This document shows, piece by piece, positions 39,220 through 48,402 of a stretch of DNA of 64,000 nt. Numbering within the stretch: the stretch's first letter is position 1; each line of letters begins with the position of its first letter. The stretch comes from Streptomyces sp. NBC_00287 (GTDB taxonomy: Bacteria; Actinomycetota; Actinomycetes; Streptomycetales; Streptomycetaceae). The notes beneath the pieces are model-generated. The model saw nothing but the letters and a program-made list of their open reading frames with translations. It was not told where the DNA came from and did no database searches. The stretch spans positions 5,456,001-5,520,000 of the forward strand of contig NZ_CP108053.1 of the NCBI RefSeq assembly GCF_036173105.1, given 5' to 3'. The translations under genes were made by a program, and so were the position numbers.

Positions 39220-42200
39220 TCACCCGGGGACGACGACCGTCCGCAGCTCCCCGTCGCCCAGGTGCAGCATGCCCTTGCCGGGGACGGCCTGGCCGCCGAC
39301 CATGCTGCGGTTGAGGCGGACGCCGATGAGGTCGCCGCTGGAGGACTCCTGCGGGGAGAGCAGGATGCCCCGGCGGGCCTTCTTGGCATCGACCTGCCAG
39401 CCGGAGAAGCCGCTGCACACGTCCTCCTCGTCACCGGCGATGACGAGTGCGAGCCCGCGTTCGGCGCCACGAGAGACGATCTTCTTCATCTGACTCTCGG
39501 CGTCGCAGTCCTCCAGGATCTCGCCGTCGTCGATGAGGACGACGACCGGGTTCTCGACCGACGGCTCGGCGCCGTCGATGAGCTCCTCGAACTCGTCCTC
39601 GTCGATGTCGTCGCCCGTGTAGACCTTCAGCACGCCTTCCACACCGTCCAGTTGGCGCACCGGCGACTGGCGGGGCGCGGCGACGATCAGCCGTACGCCC
39701 TGATTGAGGAAGGACTGCGCGAAGTTCATCAGCACGGTCGAGCGACCGGACTTCGCCGGGCCCGCGATCACGAACGACGGCACGCCCAGCGCGAGATCGG
39801 GCCCGAAGCCGACGATCTCGTCGCCGCCGATGCCGGCCAGCGCGTACAGCTTGGAGCGGGAGACGTCCGGGTCGCGCAGCTCCCAGGCCTCCGTGAAGGA
39901 GATCCGGCTGGGCAGGCTGTCCACGCGGAACGGCCGCTTGGCGCGCGGCACTTCGGCGTCCCGTACGGCCGCCGCCTCGCCGATCGCCGCCAGCGCAGCG
40001 GCCTGGCCCTGACCGGTGGTGTCCTCGGCGAGCAGCGCGAACTGCGTCTCCGTACCGGCCTCGTTCTTGAAGGCACGGCCCGGCGGTATCTCCTCCGGCA
40101 CCTTGCGCGCCGGGATGCCGAGCGTGGAGAAGTCGCTGCGGTCGGAGAGCCGTAGCCCGTACTTCTCCTCGGTGAGCGTGGCGATACGGCCCACCAGCAG
40201 CGTCCGGTCACCGGTCAGCACGAGGTGGATGCCGACGCTCGCGCCCTCGCGCATCATCGTCTGCAACTCGTCGGTCAGCGCCCCGTGATCGACCTCGCCG
40301 AGGGTGGGCACCCAGCCCTCCCACCGGTCCAGCAGGATCACGATGTGCGGCAGCCGCTCGTCCTCGGCGACCGCGGCCCGCTGCTCCCCGATGTCGGCGA
40401 AGCCCTTGTCGGCCAGGAGGTTCTGGCGGCGGTCCATCTCGCCCTTGAGCCGGTTGACGAGCCGGACCACGCGCTCGGTCTGGTTACGGCTGACGACCGC
40501 GCCGACGTGCGGCAGCCGGGTGAGCGCGTTGAGCGCGCCGTTGCCGCAGTCGATGCCGTACATGTGCACATCGGCTGTGGAGTGCGTACGGGCCAGGGAA
40601 CCGGCGATCGTCCGCAGCAACTGCGAACGGCCGCTGCGCGGGGCGCCGCCGATCATCAGATGGCCGAAGCTCGCGAAGTCGATGGCGACCGGGCGGCGGG
40701 CCTGCATCGCCGGCAGATCCTCGACACCGAAGGCCGCGGGCGCCAGCTTGCCGGGCGCGGGTGTGAACTCCGGGACGGGGATCTCGTCGAGCAGCAACTG
40801 CTCGTCGAGCGCCGGCAGCCAGGGGCTGTGCTGCGGCGGGATACCGAGCGACCGGTTGGCGTCGCGGATGGTGTCCACGAGCACCTTGAGGTCGGTGATC
40901 TCCTCGTCCTCGCGGGACTCGGCCTTGGGCTTGGTGAGGGCGGAGCGGCCGAGGTCTTCCCAGGTCAGCGGTCCTACCCAGGGCATGAGGACGGCGGGGT
41001 CCGCGGCACCGGGCCGGCGTCCACCCACGCGTCCCGACTGGAACGGCACGAGCGAGGCATGCCCGAGACGGACGTACGCCCGACCCGGCGTGTTCTTCGA
41101 AATGTGCCCGGCCTCGGGGGAGTCGATGACGTCCGACGACTCACCGCCGTCGGTCACACGCAGCGCGATCCGGAGGTTGGTGTTGGCGCGGATCTCGGGG
41201 GAGACGACACCGGAGGGCCGCTGGGTGGCGAGGAGGAGGTGGATACCGAGGGAACGTCCTCGCTGGGCGATGTTGACGAGACCGGTGACGAAGTCGGGCA
41301 GGTCACGGACCATCGACGCGAACTCGTCGATGACGATGAGGAGTCGGGGGACGGGCTTGTGGGACGGGTCCCTGCGCACCAGATCCTGATAGTCCTCGAT
41401 GTCCTTGGCGTCGGCGGCGGCGAGGATGTGCTCACGCCGGTGCAACTCGGCGCCCAGCGATTCCAGCGCGCGCTCGACCAGGTGCGCGTCGAGGTCGGTC
41501 ACCATGCCGACGGTGTGCGGCAGATGGACACAGTCCTTGAACGCCGCGCCACCCTTGTAGTCGACGAGGACGAAGGTCATGTTCTCGGGCGTATTGGCCA
41601 CGGCGAGCGCCGCGACGATGGTCTGCAGCAGCTCGGACTTACCGGAACCGGTGGTACCGGCGATGAGACCGTGCGGCCCGTCCTTGCGGATGTCGATCCC
41701 GAAGGCCCCGTCGTACGACTCACCGATGACGGCCATGGTCGACTGCCCGCCCATCCGCCAACGCGCCACGATGGCATCGCTGGTGGGCGGTTCGAGCTGG
41801 AGCACATCGAGCAACCGGCTCGATCCGGGCAGCGCCGAGTCCTCGGTCTCCCCGCTGATGTCACGGAGGGAGGACACGGACCGGGCGAGCCGCAGACACC
41901 AGGACGGCGAGACGAAGTCGGGCCGTACGTCCCCCCGCCGCTCGGCACCGGCTTCCTCGACGCGGAGGCGGAGCTTGTCGGGCGCGTGGGTGTGGGCGGG
42001 CTCGGGGGCGGCCTGGTGCCAGGCCTGGAAGGAGGGGAAACCGCCGGGGGCCTGCGCGTTGTGCGTCTGCTGCGGCTGCCCGCTTTCCTCAGGCTTCGGC
42101 TCCGCTACGACGAAGGCCTGACACTCACCGGGCAGGAACCGCTCCTCGGCGTCGAGGCAGATGGCGTACATGGAGACGGACGGCCCCTCGCGCAACAGCC

Positions 42201-43884
42201 GTACGACACCAGGCAGCGAGCGCAACCGCCGGGACCCGTCCCATACGACGACGATGTCCGGGTCGCTGAAGGAGGTGCCCTGGCTGCGGTTCTGCTCGGC
42301 GGCCTTCTTGCGGGCGTCGAGGATCTGCGTCAGCTCGCCGATACGGGCGCCGACGGTCTCGGCGTCGGTGCCTATGAGGACGTTGATGTCCTGGCCGCCG
42401 GAGGGCTTCGCGTGCGGGAGCCAGCGGACCCAGTCCCAACTCTCCTGCGCGGTCTGCTCGCTGAGGACGTAGAACTGGACGTCCATGGGGCTGTGCAGCG
42501 CGGCTGTTTGTGCCACGGCCCAACGCCCCATGGCTCGGGCGGAGTCCCCGGGCCCGGCCATGCCGATGACCCCGAGACCACGGAGATTGAGCGCCACCGG
42601 GGCGTCCTCGATCTTCCAGGTGACCTCACGCTTGTGGTCGTCCTGCTCGGGGTCGTCGAGGACGACCTCGGAGGGAAGCTGACCGGTGCCGACGCGCAGC
42701 AGTAGATGATCGCGATCGGTACGGCGCCGCTCCCAGAGCCTGGTTCGGGGCCCGGTACCGAGGCTGAGCACAGTCGCCGGATCCGGAATGGCCTGCCGCC
42801 GATCGTTCCGCTCCGCGACCAGCGCATCCTGGGCGTCCTGCTCGATGCGGGCCTTCTGCTCCTCGTACTCCTTGACCTGCTTCGCGTGCGACTTACGGCC
42901 GTGCTTCTTGTCGTTGTAGTAGTTCGCGAAGAGCAGGATCGGGCTGAGGCCCGCCATGATCAGGTAGTACCAGCGCTGGAAGATCATCACGGCCACGACG
43001 GCACCGACGAGCGGGGTGAACGCCATCAGCCAGGGCAGCGGCCGGGCCTCGTACTCGCGGGGCGGGGACGGCAGCCGGAAACGGGTCTGCCGCTCGGGGG
43101 GCCGCAGGCGCGGGGGCCGGTTGTAGTCGAGGCCTATGCCGTCGTCGGACCACTTGAGGGCGGCGTTCGGGGGGTTGTAGCGGGCGAGCTCGATGAGGGT
43201 GTTACCGAGGGCGATTTGGCTGCCGAGGGGCCAGGTGTCTTTGTCGACGGGTGGGGTGGAAGGGGAATTCTCGGAGTTCTCGTCGACGCTCTGGCGCTTC
43301 TTCCCCTTCTTGCCCTTCTTCTTCTCCTCTTTGTCGTCCTTGGGGTTGAGGATGTCGTCGATGGAGGTGCCGTCGAGGGTGGCGTCCTTTTCCTTGTCTC
43401 CGCGGATTTTGAAACGGCAGGTGCCGTCGGTGGAGACAGAGAGGGTGAGGGCGCGGGCGTCGAGTTCGGGGTCGTCGATACGGATGTGACTGGCGGGCCC
43501 GCTGCCGATGTCGTACCGCCCGACGCCGAGCCGATGCACATAACCGGCGACGGGCCCGCCGACGATCCGCAGCTCGACGAGCCCGGTGGGCTCACCGGGA
43601 AGACACCCGGCGGGATCCTGAAGGCTGACGACGGCGCCTTCGCGGAGGGGCGAGTTGAGGACGGTGGCGGAGGGATCGACGGCGTATCCGTCGACGTAGA
43701 GGAGGGGAGCGCTGCCGCTGATGGGGTGCTGCTGCCCGATGGGAATGATCTGAGCCCCACTGTGCCCGACCTGTTTGGCCAGCTCCTGGGCGATGTCCCC
43801 CATCGTGGACTCAGGATCGGCATCGAGTACGACGTCGGCGGTGCCGCCGCCGAACGGATCGACGACGGTCAGAGTCAGGCGCAC
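39220..43884 (-). CDS. FHA-FtsK/SpoIIIE ATPase, EccC-type type VII secretion protein
   Basis: A 1554-residue protein. In order it has a YukD/ubiquitin-like segment (residues 1-85), an FHA-like domain (about 95-290) interrupted by a Lys-rich insert, and two membrane helices near 290-345. Three FtsK-type ATPase domains follow: D1 GTTGSGKSE (~745, with VLVDYKGGAAF and LLIVIDEFASM), D2 GGAPRSGRSQ (~1078) and D3 GPAKSGRST (~1373). Only D1 has a canonical Walker A; D2 and D3 have Arg for Lys. The GTG at 43884 is chosen because GGGGAGGAC lies ~7 bases upstream. The FHA Ser-Arg-x-His motif looks degenerate. Confidence 0.88.
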   Translation of the reverse strand: MRLTLTVVDPFGGGTADVVLDADPESTMGDIAQELAKQVGHSGAQIIPIGQQHPISGSAPLLYVDGYAVDPSATVLNSPLREGAVVSLQDPAGCLPGEPTGLVELRIVGGPVAGYVHRLGVGRYDIGSGPASHIRIDDPELDARALTLSVSTDGTCRFKIRGDKEKDATLDGTSIDDILNPKDDKEEKKKGKKGKKRQSVDENSENSPSTPPVDKDTWPLGSQIALGNTLIELARYNPPNAALKWSDDGIGLDYNRPPRLRPPERQTRFRLPSPPREYEARPLPWLMAFTPLVGAVVAVMIFQRWYYLIMAGLSPILLFANYYNDKKHGRKSHAKQVKEYEEQKARIEQDAQDALVAERNDRRQAIPDPATVLSLGTGPRTRLWERRRTDRDHLLLRVGTGQLPSEVVLDDPEQDDHKREVTWKIEDAPVALNLRGLGVIGMAGPGDSARAMGRWAVAQTAALHSPMDVQFYVLSEQTAQESWDWVRWLPHAKPSGGQDINVLIGTDAETVGARIGELTQILDARKKAAEQNRSQGTSFSDPDIVVVWDGSRRLRSLPGVVRLLREGPSVSMYAICLDAEERFLPGECQAFVVAEPKPEESGQPQQTHNAQAPGGFPSFQAWHQAAPEPAHTHAPDKLRLRVEEAGAERRGDVRPDFVSPSWCLRLARSVSSLRDISGETEDSALPGSSRLLDVLQLEPPTSDAIVARWRMGGQSTMAVIGESYDGAFGIDIRKDGPHGLIAGTTGSGKSELLQTIVAALAVANTPENMTFVLVDYKGGAAFKDCVHLPHTVGMVTDLDAHLVERALESLGAELHRREHILAAADAKDIEDYQDLVRRDPSHKPVPRLLIVIDEFASMVRDLPDFVTGLVNIAQRGRSLGIHLLLATQRPSGVVSPEIRANTNLRIALRVTDGGESSDVIDSPEAGHISKNTPGRAYVRLGHASLVPFQSGRVGGRRPGAADPAVLMPWVGPLTWEDLGRSALTKPKAESREDEEITDLKVLVDTIRDANRSLGIPPQHSPWLPALDEQLLLDEIPVPEFTPAPGKLAPAAFGVEDLPAMQARRPVAIDFASFGHLMIGGAPRSGRSQLLRTIAGSLARTHSTADVHMYGIDCGNGALNALTRLPHVGAVVSRNQTERVVRLVNRLKGEMDRRQNLLADKGFADIGEQRAAVAEDERLPHIVILLDRWEGWVPTLGEVDHGALTDELQTMMREGASVGIHLVLTGDRTLLVGRIATLTEEKYGLRLSDRSDFSTLGIPARKVPEEIPPGRAFKNEAGTETQFALLAEDTTGQGQAAALAAIGEAAAVRDAEVPRAKRPFRVDSLPSRISFTEAWELRDPDVSRSKLYALAGIGGDEIVGFGPDLALGVPSFVIAGPAKSGRSTVLMNFAQSFLNQGVRLIVAAPRQSPVRQLDGVEGVLKVYTGDDIDEDEFEELIDGAEPSVENPVVVLIDDGEILEDCDAESQMKKIVSRGAERGLALVIAGDEEDVCSGFSGWQVDAKKARRGILLSPQESSSGDLIGVRLNRSMVGGQAVPGKGMLHLGDGELRTVVVPG

Positions 43885-44229
43885 GTCTCTTGTCCTCCCC
43901 GCTGCCCCTGCGACCGCTTCCGCAACGCTGGTCACAGTTGGGAGCGACGATATCGGCTGGGCGTGGGGTGGGGACAGCGGGGCGGGGTTGTGGGGTTCCC
44001 GATGGCAACGACGTATGCACGGCTCGGTGACGTCTTCACGACGCCATGTTCACAAAGCCGGGACACGGCCGGGATGTGACACCTCAGGCCTCCCCCGTAA
44101 GCTGCTGCCTCAAGAGCGGACGATCACACCGGCTGTCACACGCGAGTTGGGGCCGGCCGGTGACTGTCGGTCCGCAAACAGGGAGCCACGGGGGTTGGCC
44201 CTGCGGCGTTTTGGATAGGGAGCGGCTTC
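43885..44229. other. 345-base divergent intergenic region of the type-VII-like island
   Basis: The region separates the EccC-like gene from the Esx-like operon and must hold both promoters. I see a GGGAGC ribosome site at 44219-44224 for the Esx-like gene and GC-rich partial dyads (GGCCGGCCGGTGAC near 44152), but no convincing -35/-10 pair and no gene. Confidence 0.4.
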
Positions 44230-44532
44230 ATGGCCAAGGACCTTGACATCACATATCAGGACATGCGGGACGCTGCCAAGCATGTCGTGAAGGAGAAGGA
44301 ACGGCTCCAGGAGAAGCTCGACGGCCTCCGCAAGTACATCGGCAACCTGGTCGAGTCGGGCTACGTCACCAAGAGCTCGTCCAAGGCCTTCGACGAGAAC
44401 TTCGAGGAGTTCGTCAAGGGCTCCAAGGACACGCTGGACGGCCTGGACGGCATGGGTGACTACCTGACCATGGCGGCGGACAAGTTCGAGCAGATCGACG
44501 ACGAGCTGGCGAAGCAGGCTCGGAGCAAGTGA
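44230..44532 (+). CDS. WXG100-like (Esx) small helical protein
   Basis: A 100-residue, wholly helical protein of Esx size, divergent from the EccC-like ATPase. It fits a helix-turn-helix hairpin: helix 1 to about residue 40, a turn in the segment GYVTKSSSKAF, and helix 2 after it. The Trp-x-Gly of the turn is replaced (Y-V-T), so it is a divergent member. There is no signal peptide. It is probably a substrate or chaperone of the secretion ATPase. A GGGAGCGG site precedes the ATG. Confidence 0.65.
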   Translation: MAKDLDITYQDMRDAAKHVVKEKERLQEKLDGLRKYIGNLVESGYVTKSSSKAFDENFEEFVKGSKDTLDGLDGMGDYLTMAADKFEQIDDELAKQARSK

Positions 44533-44561
44533 CGTTCGTCGGGTGACGAATGCCAGTGTGG

Positions 44562-44588
44562 CGCGGCGGCCCAGGTTGGGCCGCCGCG
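44562..44588. terminator. Perfect 11-bp hairpin between the two Esx-like genes
   Basis: CGCGGCGGCCC-AGGTT-GGGCCGCCGCG is a perfect GC-only stem with a 5-base loop and no T tract. It may attenuate read-through from the first to the second Esx-like gene, or protect the first gene's mRNA, giving unequal expression of the two. Confidence 0.6.
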
Positions 44589-44628
44589 TCGCTGTAACAA
44601 GCTGGAACCAGCGCAAAACGGGGGCGTT

Positions 44629-44934
44629 ATGAGCGACTTGTCGGCCGACTACGCGGTGCTGAATCGAGTGAGACACAACCTCGATCACATAGCCGAGCTG
44701 ATGAAGAAACCGGGCCGCGAGATGGAACACGTCACCGGCGACGCCATGGGGGTACCGGAACTCGCCAAGCGCATGGACGACTTCGGTGACGAGTGGTCGT
44801 ACGGCATCAAGCAGCTGACGAAGTTCTCGGAGAAGGCGTCCAAGGCGTTGCTCAAGGTCAAGGAGTCCTTCGAGGAGCTGGACCACGAACTGGCCGAGGC
44901 CAACAAGAACCAGGGCAAGGGGGGCGGCAAGTAG
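44629..44934 (+). CDS. EspC/WXG100-like small helical protein
   Basis: A 101-residue helical protein. The segment ELAKRMDDFGDEWSYGIKQL resembles the EspC-like ESX-secreted protein pattern (leucine-rich helix, then D-x-W-x-x-G), and the tail is Gly/Lys-rich. There is no signal peptide. It follows the first Esx-like gene by 96 bases and is 2 bases from the next gene. Probably a type-VII-associated substrate or partner, by similarity of shape and by neighbourhood. Confidence 0.6.
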   Translation: MSDLSADYAVLNRVRHNLDHIAELMKKPGREMEHVTGDAMGVPELAKRMDDFGDEWSYGIKQLTKFSEKASKALLKVKESFEELDHELAEANKNQGKGGGK

Positions 44935-44936
44935 CC

Positions 44937-46253
44937 ATGGCCGAGGTGAAACTGGAGAGCTTCCCGGCCCTGGGCTTCGTGCCCTGTCCCGGTGATCACA
45001 CGGTGGCCGACGAGGTGGCCAAGACGGTCCGCCGGACGGCGAAGGCACTGGTCGAGATCTGCCACGTGCTGCACGGCACCGGGGTCGGCGACTGGAAGGG
45101 AAAGGCGGCGGAAGCCTTCCGGGAGAAGTTCGACGACGAGTTCCGCCCGCGCATGGACGAGGCCCGCGATTCGTTCAACGCCGCCGCCACCGCCCTGGAA
45201 GACTGGGCGGCGTACATGGAGAACAAGCAGGCCGACGCCGTGCGGCTGGAGGCTCGTGCGGCCGAGATCGACGAGCAGCTGGGCAAGGCGCAGGACAACG
45301 CCGACAAGCTCAAGAAGGCGGACGACGACAAGAAGGACACCGAGGGCCACAAGGGCAAGGTCCAGGACGCCAACCGTGCGGTGAACGCCAAGGAGGAGGA
45401 GCTGGAGGAGCTCCGCCGCAAGGGCCGCCGTATGGCCGGCAACTACCGGGAGTACGGCAAGGAGATAGCCGAGCGCCTGAAGAAGGCCATGGACATCGCC
45501 CCGAACGAGCCCGGCATGTGGGACAAGCTCGGGGACGCCATCGCGGATCTGGGCAAGGCCATCGCCGATCTGCCGGGGCAGGTGGGGGAGGTCCTCTCCG
45601 CCATCGGTGACTGGATCAAGAGCCACGCGGACTGGATCACCGTCGCGGCCTCCGTCATCGGTGTGATCGCCATCTTCTGCCCGGTGCTGGCCCCACTGGC
45701 CATCGGGCTGAGCGCCGTCGCGCTCTTCGCCCACGCGGCGTCCTACGGCATGAGCGGGCTGTTCCCGCCCACCGGGGCGAACATCGGCAACTGGCTCACC
45801 CTGGGCGGCGACGCACTCGGCATGATCCCCGGCGTCGGTGCCGCCAAGGCGGGCATCATGGCCGGACTCAAGGCCGGCCGGGGCGCCGGCGGCGTCGTCG
45901 CGGGCACCAAGGTCGGCATCAAGACCGGCTCCGCGGTGGCGAAGAACGCCATGAAGGCCGCCGACCCGGTGGCAGCCGTGATCGACAAGCCGATCATGGC
46001 CGCCGCCGCCAAGCTGGGCGTCTCGCGCGGCGCCGCCCTGACAACCACGGAGGGTGTGCAGGCCGCGGCGCAGCTCGCGTGGACGGCGCCCACCGCCATC
46101 AACGCCTACGAAACGAGCACCGGCCGCTACGACGCCGCCACCTGGGGTACCGGTGTGGGCAACATCGCCACCGGCGCAGGCGGCGGCAAGTTCGGCGGCC
46201 TGGTGGCCGTGGGCAGCGCCGTCGGCCTCGGAGCCTGGGAGCTGACGGACTGA
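44937..46253 (+). CDS. Putative T7SS-secreted W-x-G protein with hydrophobic C-terminal half
   Basis: A 438-residue protein. The N-terminal ~110 residues are WXG100-like, with W53-K-G55 (VGDWKGKAAEAF). Next is a charged coiled coil (about 100-190) and a strongly hydrophobic stretch (about 225-265, WITVAASVIGVIAIFCPVL). The C-terminus is Gly/Ala-rich and membrane-active-looking, with no recognised enzyme domain. The architecture is that of long LXG/WXG effectors. The gene is coupled by TGATG to the downstream 231-residue protein, which might be a partner or immunity protein. Confidence 0.6.
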   Translation: MAEVKLESFPALGFVPCPGDHTVADEVAKTVRRTAKALVEICHVLHGTGVGDWKGKAAEAFREKFDDEFRPRMDEARDSFNAAATALEDWAAYMENKQADAVRLEARAAEIDEQLGKAQDNADKLKKADDDKKDTEGHKGKVQDANRAVNAKEEELEELRRKGRRMAGNYREYGKEIAERLKKAMDIAPNEPGMWDKLGDAIADLGKAIADLPGQVGEVLSAIGDWIKSHADWITVAASVIGVIAIFCPVLAPLAIGLSAVALFAHAASYGMSGLFPPTGANIGNWLTLGGDALGMIPGVGAAKAGIMAGLKAGRGAGGVVAGTKVGIKTGSAVAKNAMKAADPVAAVIDKPIMAAAAKLGVSRGAALTTTEGVQAAAQLAWTAPTAINAYETSTGRYDAATWGTGVGNIATGAGGGKFGGLVAVGSAVGLGAWELTD

Positions 46254-46948
46254 TGGCCTCCACCGCAACGCCGATCGCCCCCACCGACGTACCCGACCTC
46301 TGGTTCGAGCTGCCGCCGGGCTTCATGGAGTTCGACCTCGCCGAGGACCCCGAGGCGCGCGTGCTGCGCATGGCGGACGTGGCCGACGGGCTCTTCGCCG
46401 ACGCCACGCCGGAGCAGAAGCTCAGCCTCGTGGTGTCGAGCGAGTACATCCTGCAGACGATGATCGCGGCAGGCGCCGAACACGTGTCGAGCTGCCTGCT
46501 GCGCATGCCCGGGGACCAGCTGTCCCAGGGCACCTTCTACGTGCTGATCGAACGGCCGGACGCCGGCCCGCAGAGCCAGGACAGGCAGGGGTCCGCGAAA
46601 CGCACGGCCGTCCAGTGGCGTGAGCTGTACCCGGACGCCGAGGTCGGGCTGGTCATGTTGCCGTACGGCATCTCGGCCCTCTGCATCCGCGATCAGGAGC
46701 TGCAGATCCCCGGCGTAATCTTCGGTCTGGACGAACCCGTACCCGCCACCGTCCGGCAGGTGCAGTTCTGCGTGCCGCTGAAGACCGGACCGGGGTCGGC
46801 CCTGTTCGTCTTCATGACCCAGGACATCGAGCACTGGACCGAGTACCTCGATGTGCTCAGCGGCATCATGAAGTCGGTCTCGGCGGACGAACCGGGAGGG
46901 GAGAACCCTCCGGAGGTCGACGGCCCGCGGGTTGGAGGAACGGAGTGA
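46253..46948 (+). CDS. Unknown protein coupled to the T7SS-like effector
   Basis: A 231-residue soluble protein with no signal peptide or helix long enough to span a membrane. It begins with DLWFELPPGFMEFDL and has a beta-rich core. Its ATG overlaps the effector-like gene's stop by one base (TGATG), and its stop overlaps the next gene by 4 bases, so expression is tied to both. I do not recognise the family. A chaperone, EspG-like or immunity role is only suggested by the arrangement. Confidence 0.55.
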   Translation: MASTATPIAPTDVPDLWFELPPGFMEFDLAEDPEARVLRMADVADGLFADATPEQKLSLVVSSEYILQTMIAAGAEHVSSCLLRMPGDQLSQGTFYVLIERPDAGPQSQDRQGSAKRTAVQWRELYPDAEVGLVMLPYGISALCIRDQELQIPGVIFGLDEPVPATVRQVQFCVPLKTGPGSALFVFMTQDIEHWTEYLDVLSGIMKSVSADEPGGENPPEVDGPRVGGTE

Positions 46949-47865
46949 CGAGCATGAGCGGCGGCGTGGCGCAGGCAGCGGACGAGGCGCGCGGGAGGCG
47001 TGCCCGGTATCCGGTTCTGTTGGCGGTCGGCATTGCCTGCTACGTGCTCGCCGTGATCGTGGGGATGTTCGTCCTGGCGGACGACGTCGGGCTGGTCGTC
47101 CAGATTCCGCTGTGGATTGTGCACGGAGCAGTGCTCATCACGCTGATCCGGAAGCTCGGGGCGAGGGAGTCGAGCTCGTACGCGGCGCTGTTCATCGTGG
47201 TTACGTCGGCCATGTCCGTTTACGTCGCCGACATGGCCCGTGACAACCTCACGCTGCAACAGCGGGGCGAGGAGATCAGCGCCACGGTGGTGAAGGAGTG
47301 GCGCGACCCGGCCCAGGGGCGCAAGGCTCGCGACTACAACTACGAACTGCAGCATCAGGACGGCACCAGGGTCCCGGGTCCCGCCATGAAGACGCAGACC
47401 GACCTCTACGACGTCGGCCAGACGGTGACGGTGATCGAGGACCCGGACGGCGACCTCCGCCCGCAGACGCCGGGCCAGGCGGACGCCACCGGCGAAGCCC
47501 TCGGTTCCAGCGCCCTCGCCCTCGCCGCCCTCGGCTCCGTCGCCTGGATGACCTGGCGCGGCTCGGACGCCGCGCGGCGCCGGGACGGGCATAAGGGGCC
47601 GGGCGCCGCACAGAAGGCGTACAAGGCCGCCACCGGCGTGGAGCAGTCGCCGGCAGAGCAGGAGGAGAAACTGCGCGAGGTCCTGCGCGCCTATCCTGCC
47701 GACAGGCGCGGCTACATCAAGGTGCTGCCCGAGGAGTACCCCGACCTGACACACGGCCGGGCCGCCCGCATTGCCTGGGAGATGGGCCTGAAGGCGGAGG
47801 CAGTGGGGAACCGCGGCTCGTGGCGCTTCAAGGAGACGGTGATCGAGGAAGTGCCGCACGACTGA
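46945..47865 (+). CDS. Multi-pass membrane protein of unknown function (DUF3592-like)
   Basis: A 306-residue protein with three N-terminal helices (about residues 22-100), an extracytoplasmic strand-rich segment (RGEEISATVVKEWRDP...GTRVPGP..YDVGQTVTVIEDP) like DUF3592 modules, a fourth helix near 188-205, and a cytoplasmic C-terminal ~90 residues. The GTG overlaps the previous stop (GTGA). It is part of the same long transcript as the Esx-like genes. The function is unknown. Confidence 0.55.
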   Translation: MTSMSGGVAQAADEARGRRARYPVLLAVGIACYVLAVIVGMFVLADDVGLVVQIPLWIVHGAVLITLIRKLGARESSSYAALFIVVTSAMSVYVADMARDNLTLQQRGEEISATVVKEWRDPAQGRKARDYNYELQHQDGTRVPGPAMKTQTDLYDVGQTVTVIEDPDGDLRPQTPGQADATGEALGSSALALAALGSVAWMTWRGSDAARRRDGHKGPGAAQKAYKAATGVEQSPAEQEEKLREVLRAYPADRRGYIKVLPEEYPDLTHGRAARIAWEMGLKAEAVGNRGSWRFKETVIEEVPHD

Positions 47866-47905
47866 GTCGGCGGTATGGGGCCCTCGGCTGCGAGAGGAAC
47901 CGTTC

Positions 47906-48394
47906 ATGGTTGAACGGCATTTGCCGCGAGACCTGGAGAAGGCCGTCTCCGAGGGTGCGGCGGAGTTCACCACCAGCCCGAATTTCCCGGGATCGGAGAG
48001 GCTCGCATCGTTCGCGCAGATTGCGGAGCGGTCCGGCTACCGCTACATGGGGCATGCGCCCGGGACGGCTTCCCTGAACAACCCGGTCCATCTCTTCCAG
48101 CGTGCGCAGCCTGCTCAAGCGGACATTGCCCTGCTGCGGTCCCGGATGATCGTCGATGCGTGTGACAGATACACACCCCGAGTACTGAGCAATGTCCTGC
48201 TCTTCCCGGTGGCGGCCGCGATCTTCTTGATCTTCCCCGGCTATACGGTCGAGCGTGTGCTGGTTGCGGGGGGAGTTTGGGGGGTGCTCATCTTCTATCT
48301 CGTGGGCCTGGCCATCACCCGGCGCAGACGGACGAAGCATCTGGCTCGGCCGGCTGCGGCAGGGGTGGCGTGGCCGGCGACGGCGGGCGCGTGA
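47906..48394 (+). CDS. Two-helix membrane protein, paralogue of the 48403-48984 protein
   Basis: A 162-residue protein with a polar N-terminal ~85 residues containing RLASFAQIAERSGYRYMGHAPG, then two helices (about 97-112 and 118-138) and a basic tail. The same motif, as FASFAYIAEQYGYEYAG, occurs in the convergent protein at 48403-48984, and both carry a SLLxARIxVD/ALLRSRMIVD segment before the helices. The two are clearly related. The function is unknown. Confidence 0.6.
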   Translation: MVERHLPRDLEKAVSEGAAEFTTSPNFPGSERLASFAQIAERSGYRYMGHAPGTASLNNPVHLFQRAQPAQADIALLRSRMIVDACDRYTPRVLSNVLLFPVAAAIFLIFPGYTVERVLVAGGVWGVLIFYLVGLAITRRRRTKHLARPAAAGVAWPATAGA

Positions 48395-48402
48395 GCGGGC
48401 TG

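Noticed and set aside
40225..42705. 826-codon open frame on the plus strand
   Set aside because: It is exactly antisense to the EccC-like gene. The translation is Arg/Gly/Asp/Val-rich without domains, as expected for a shadow frame in high-GC DNA.
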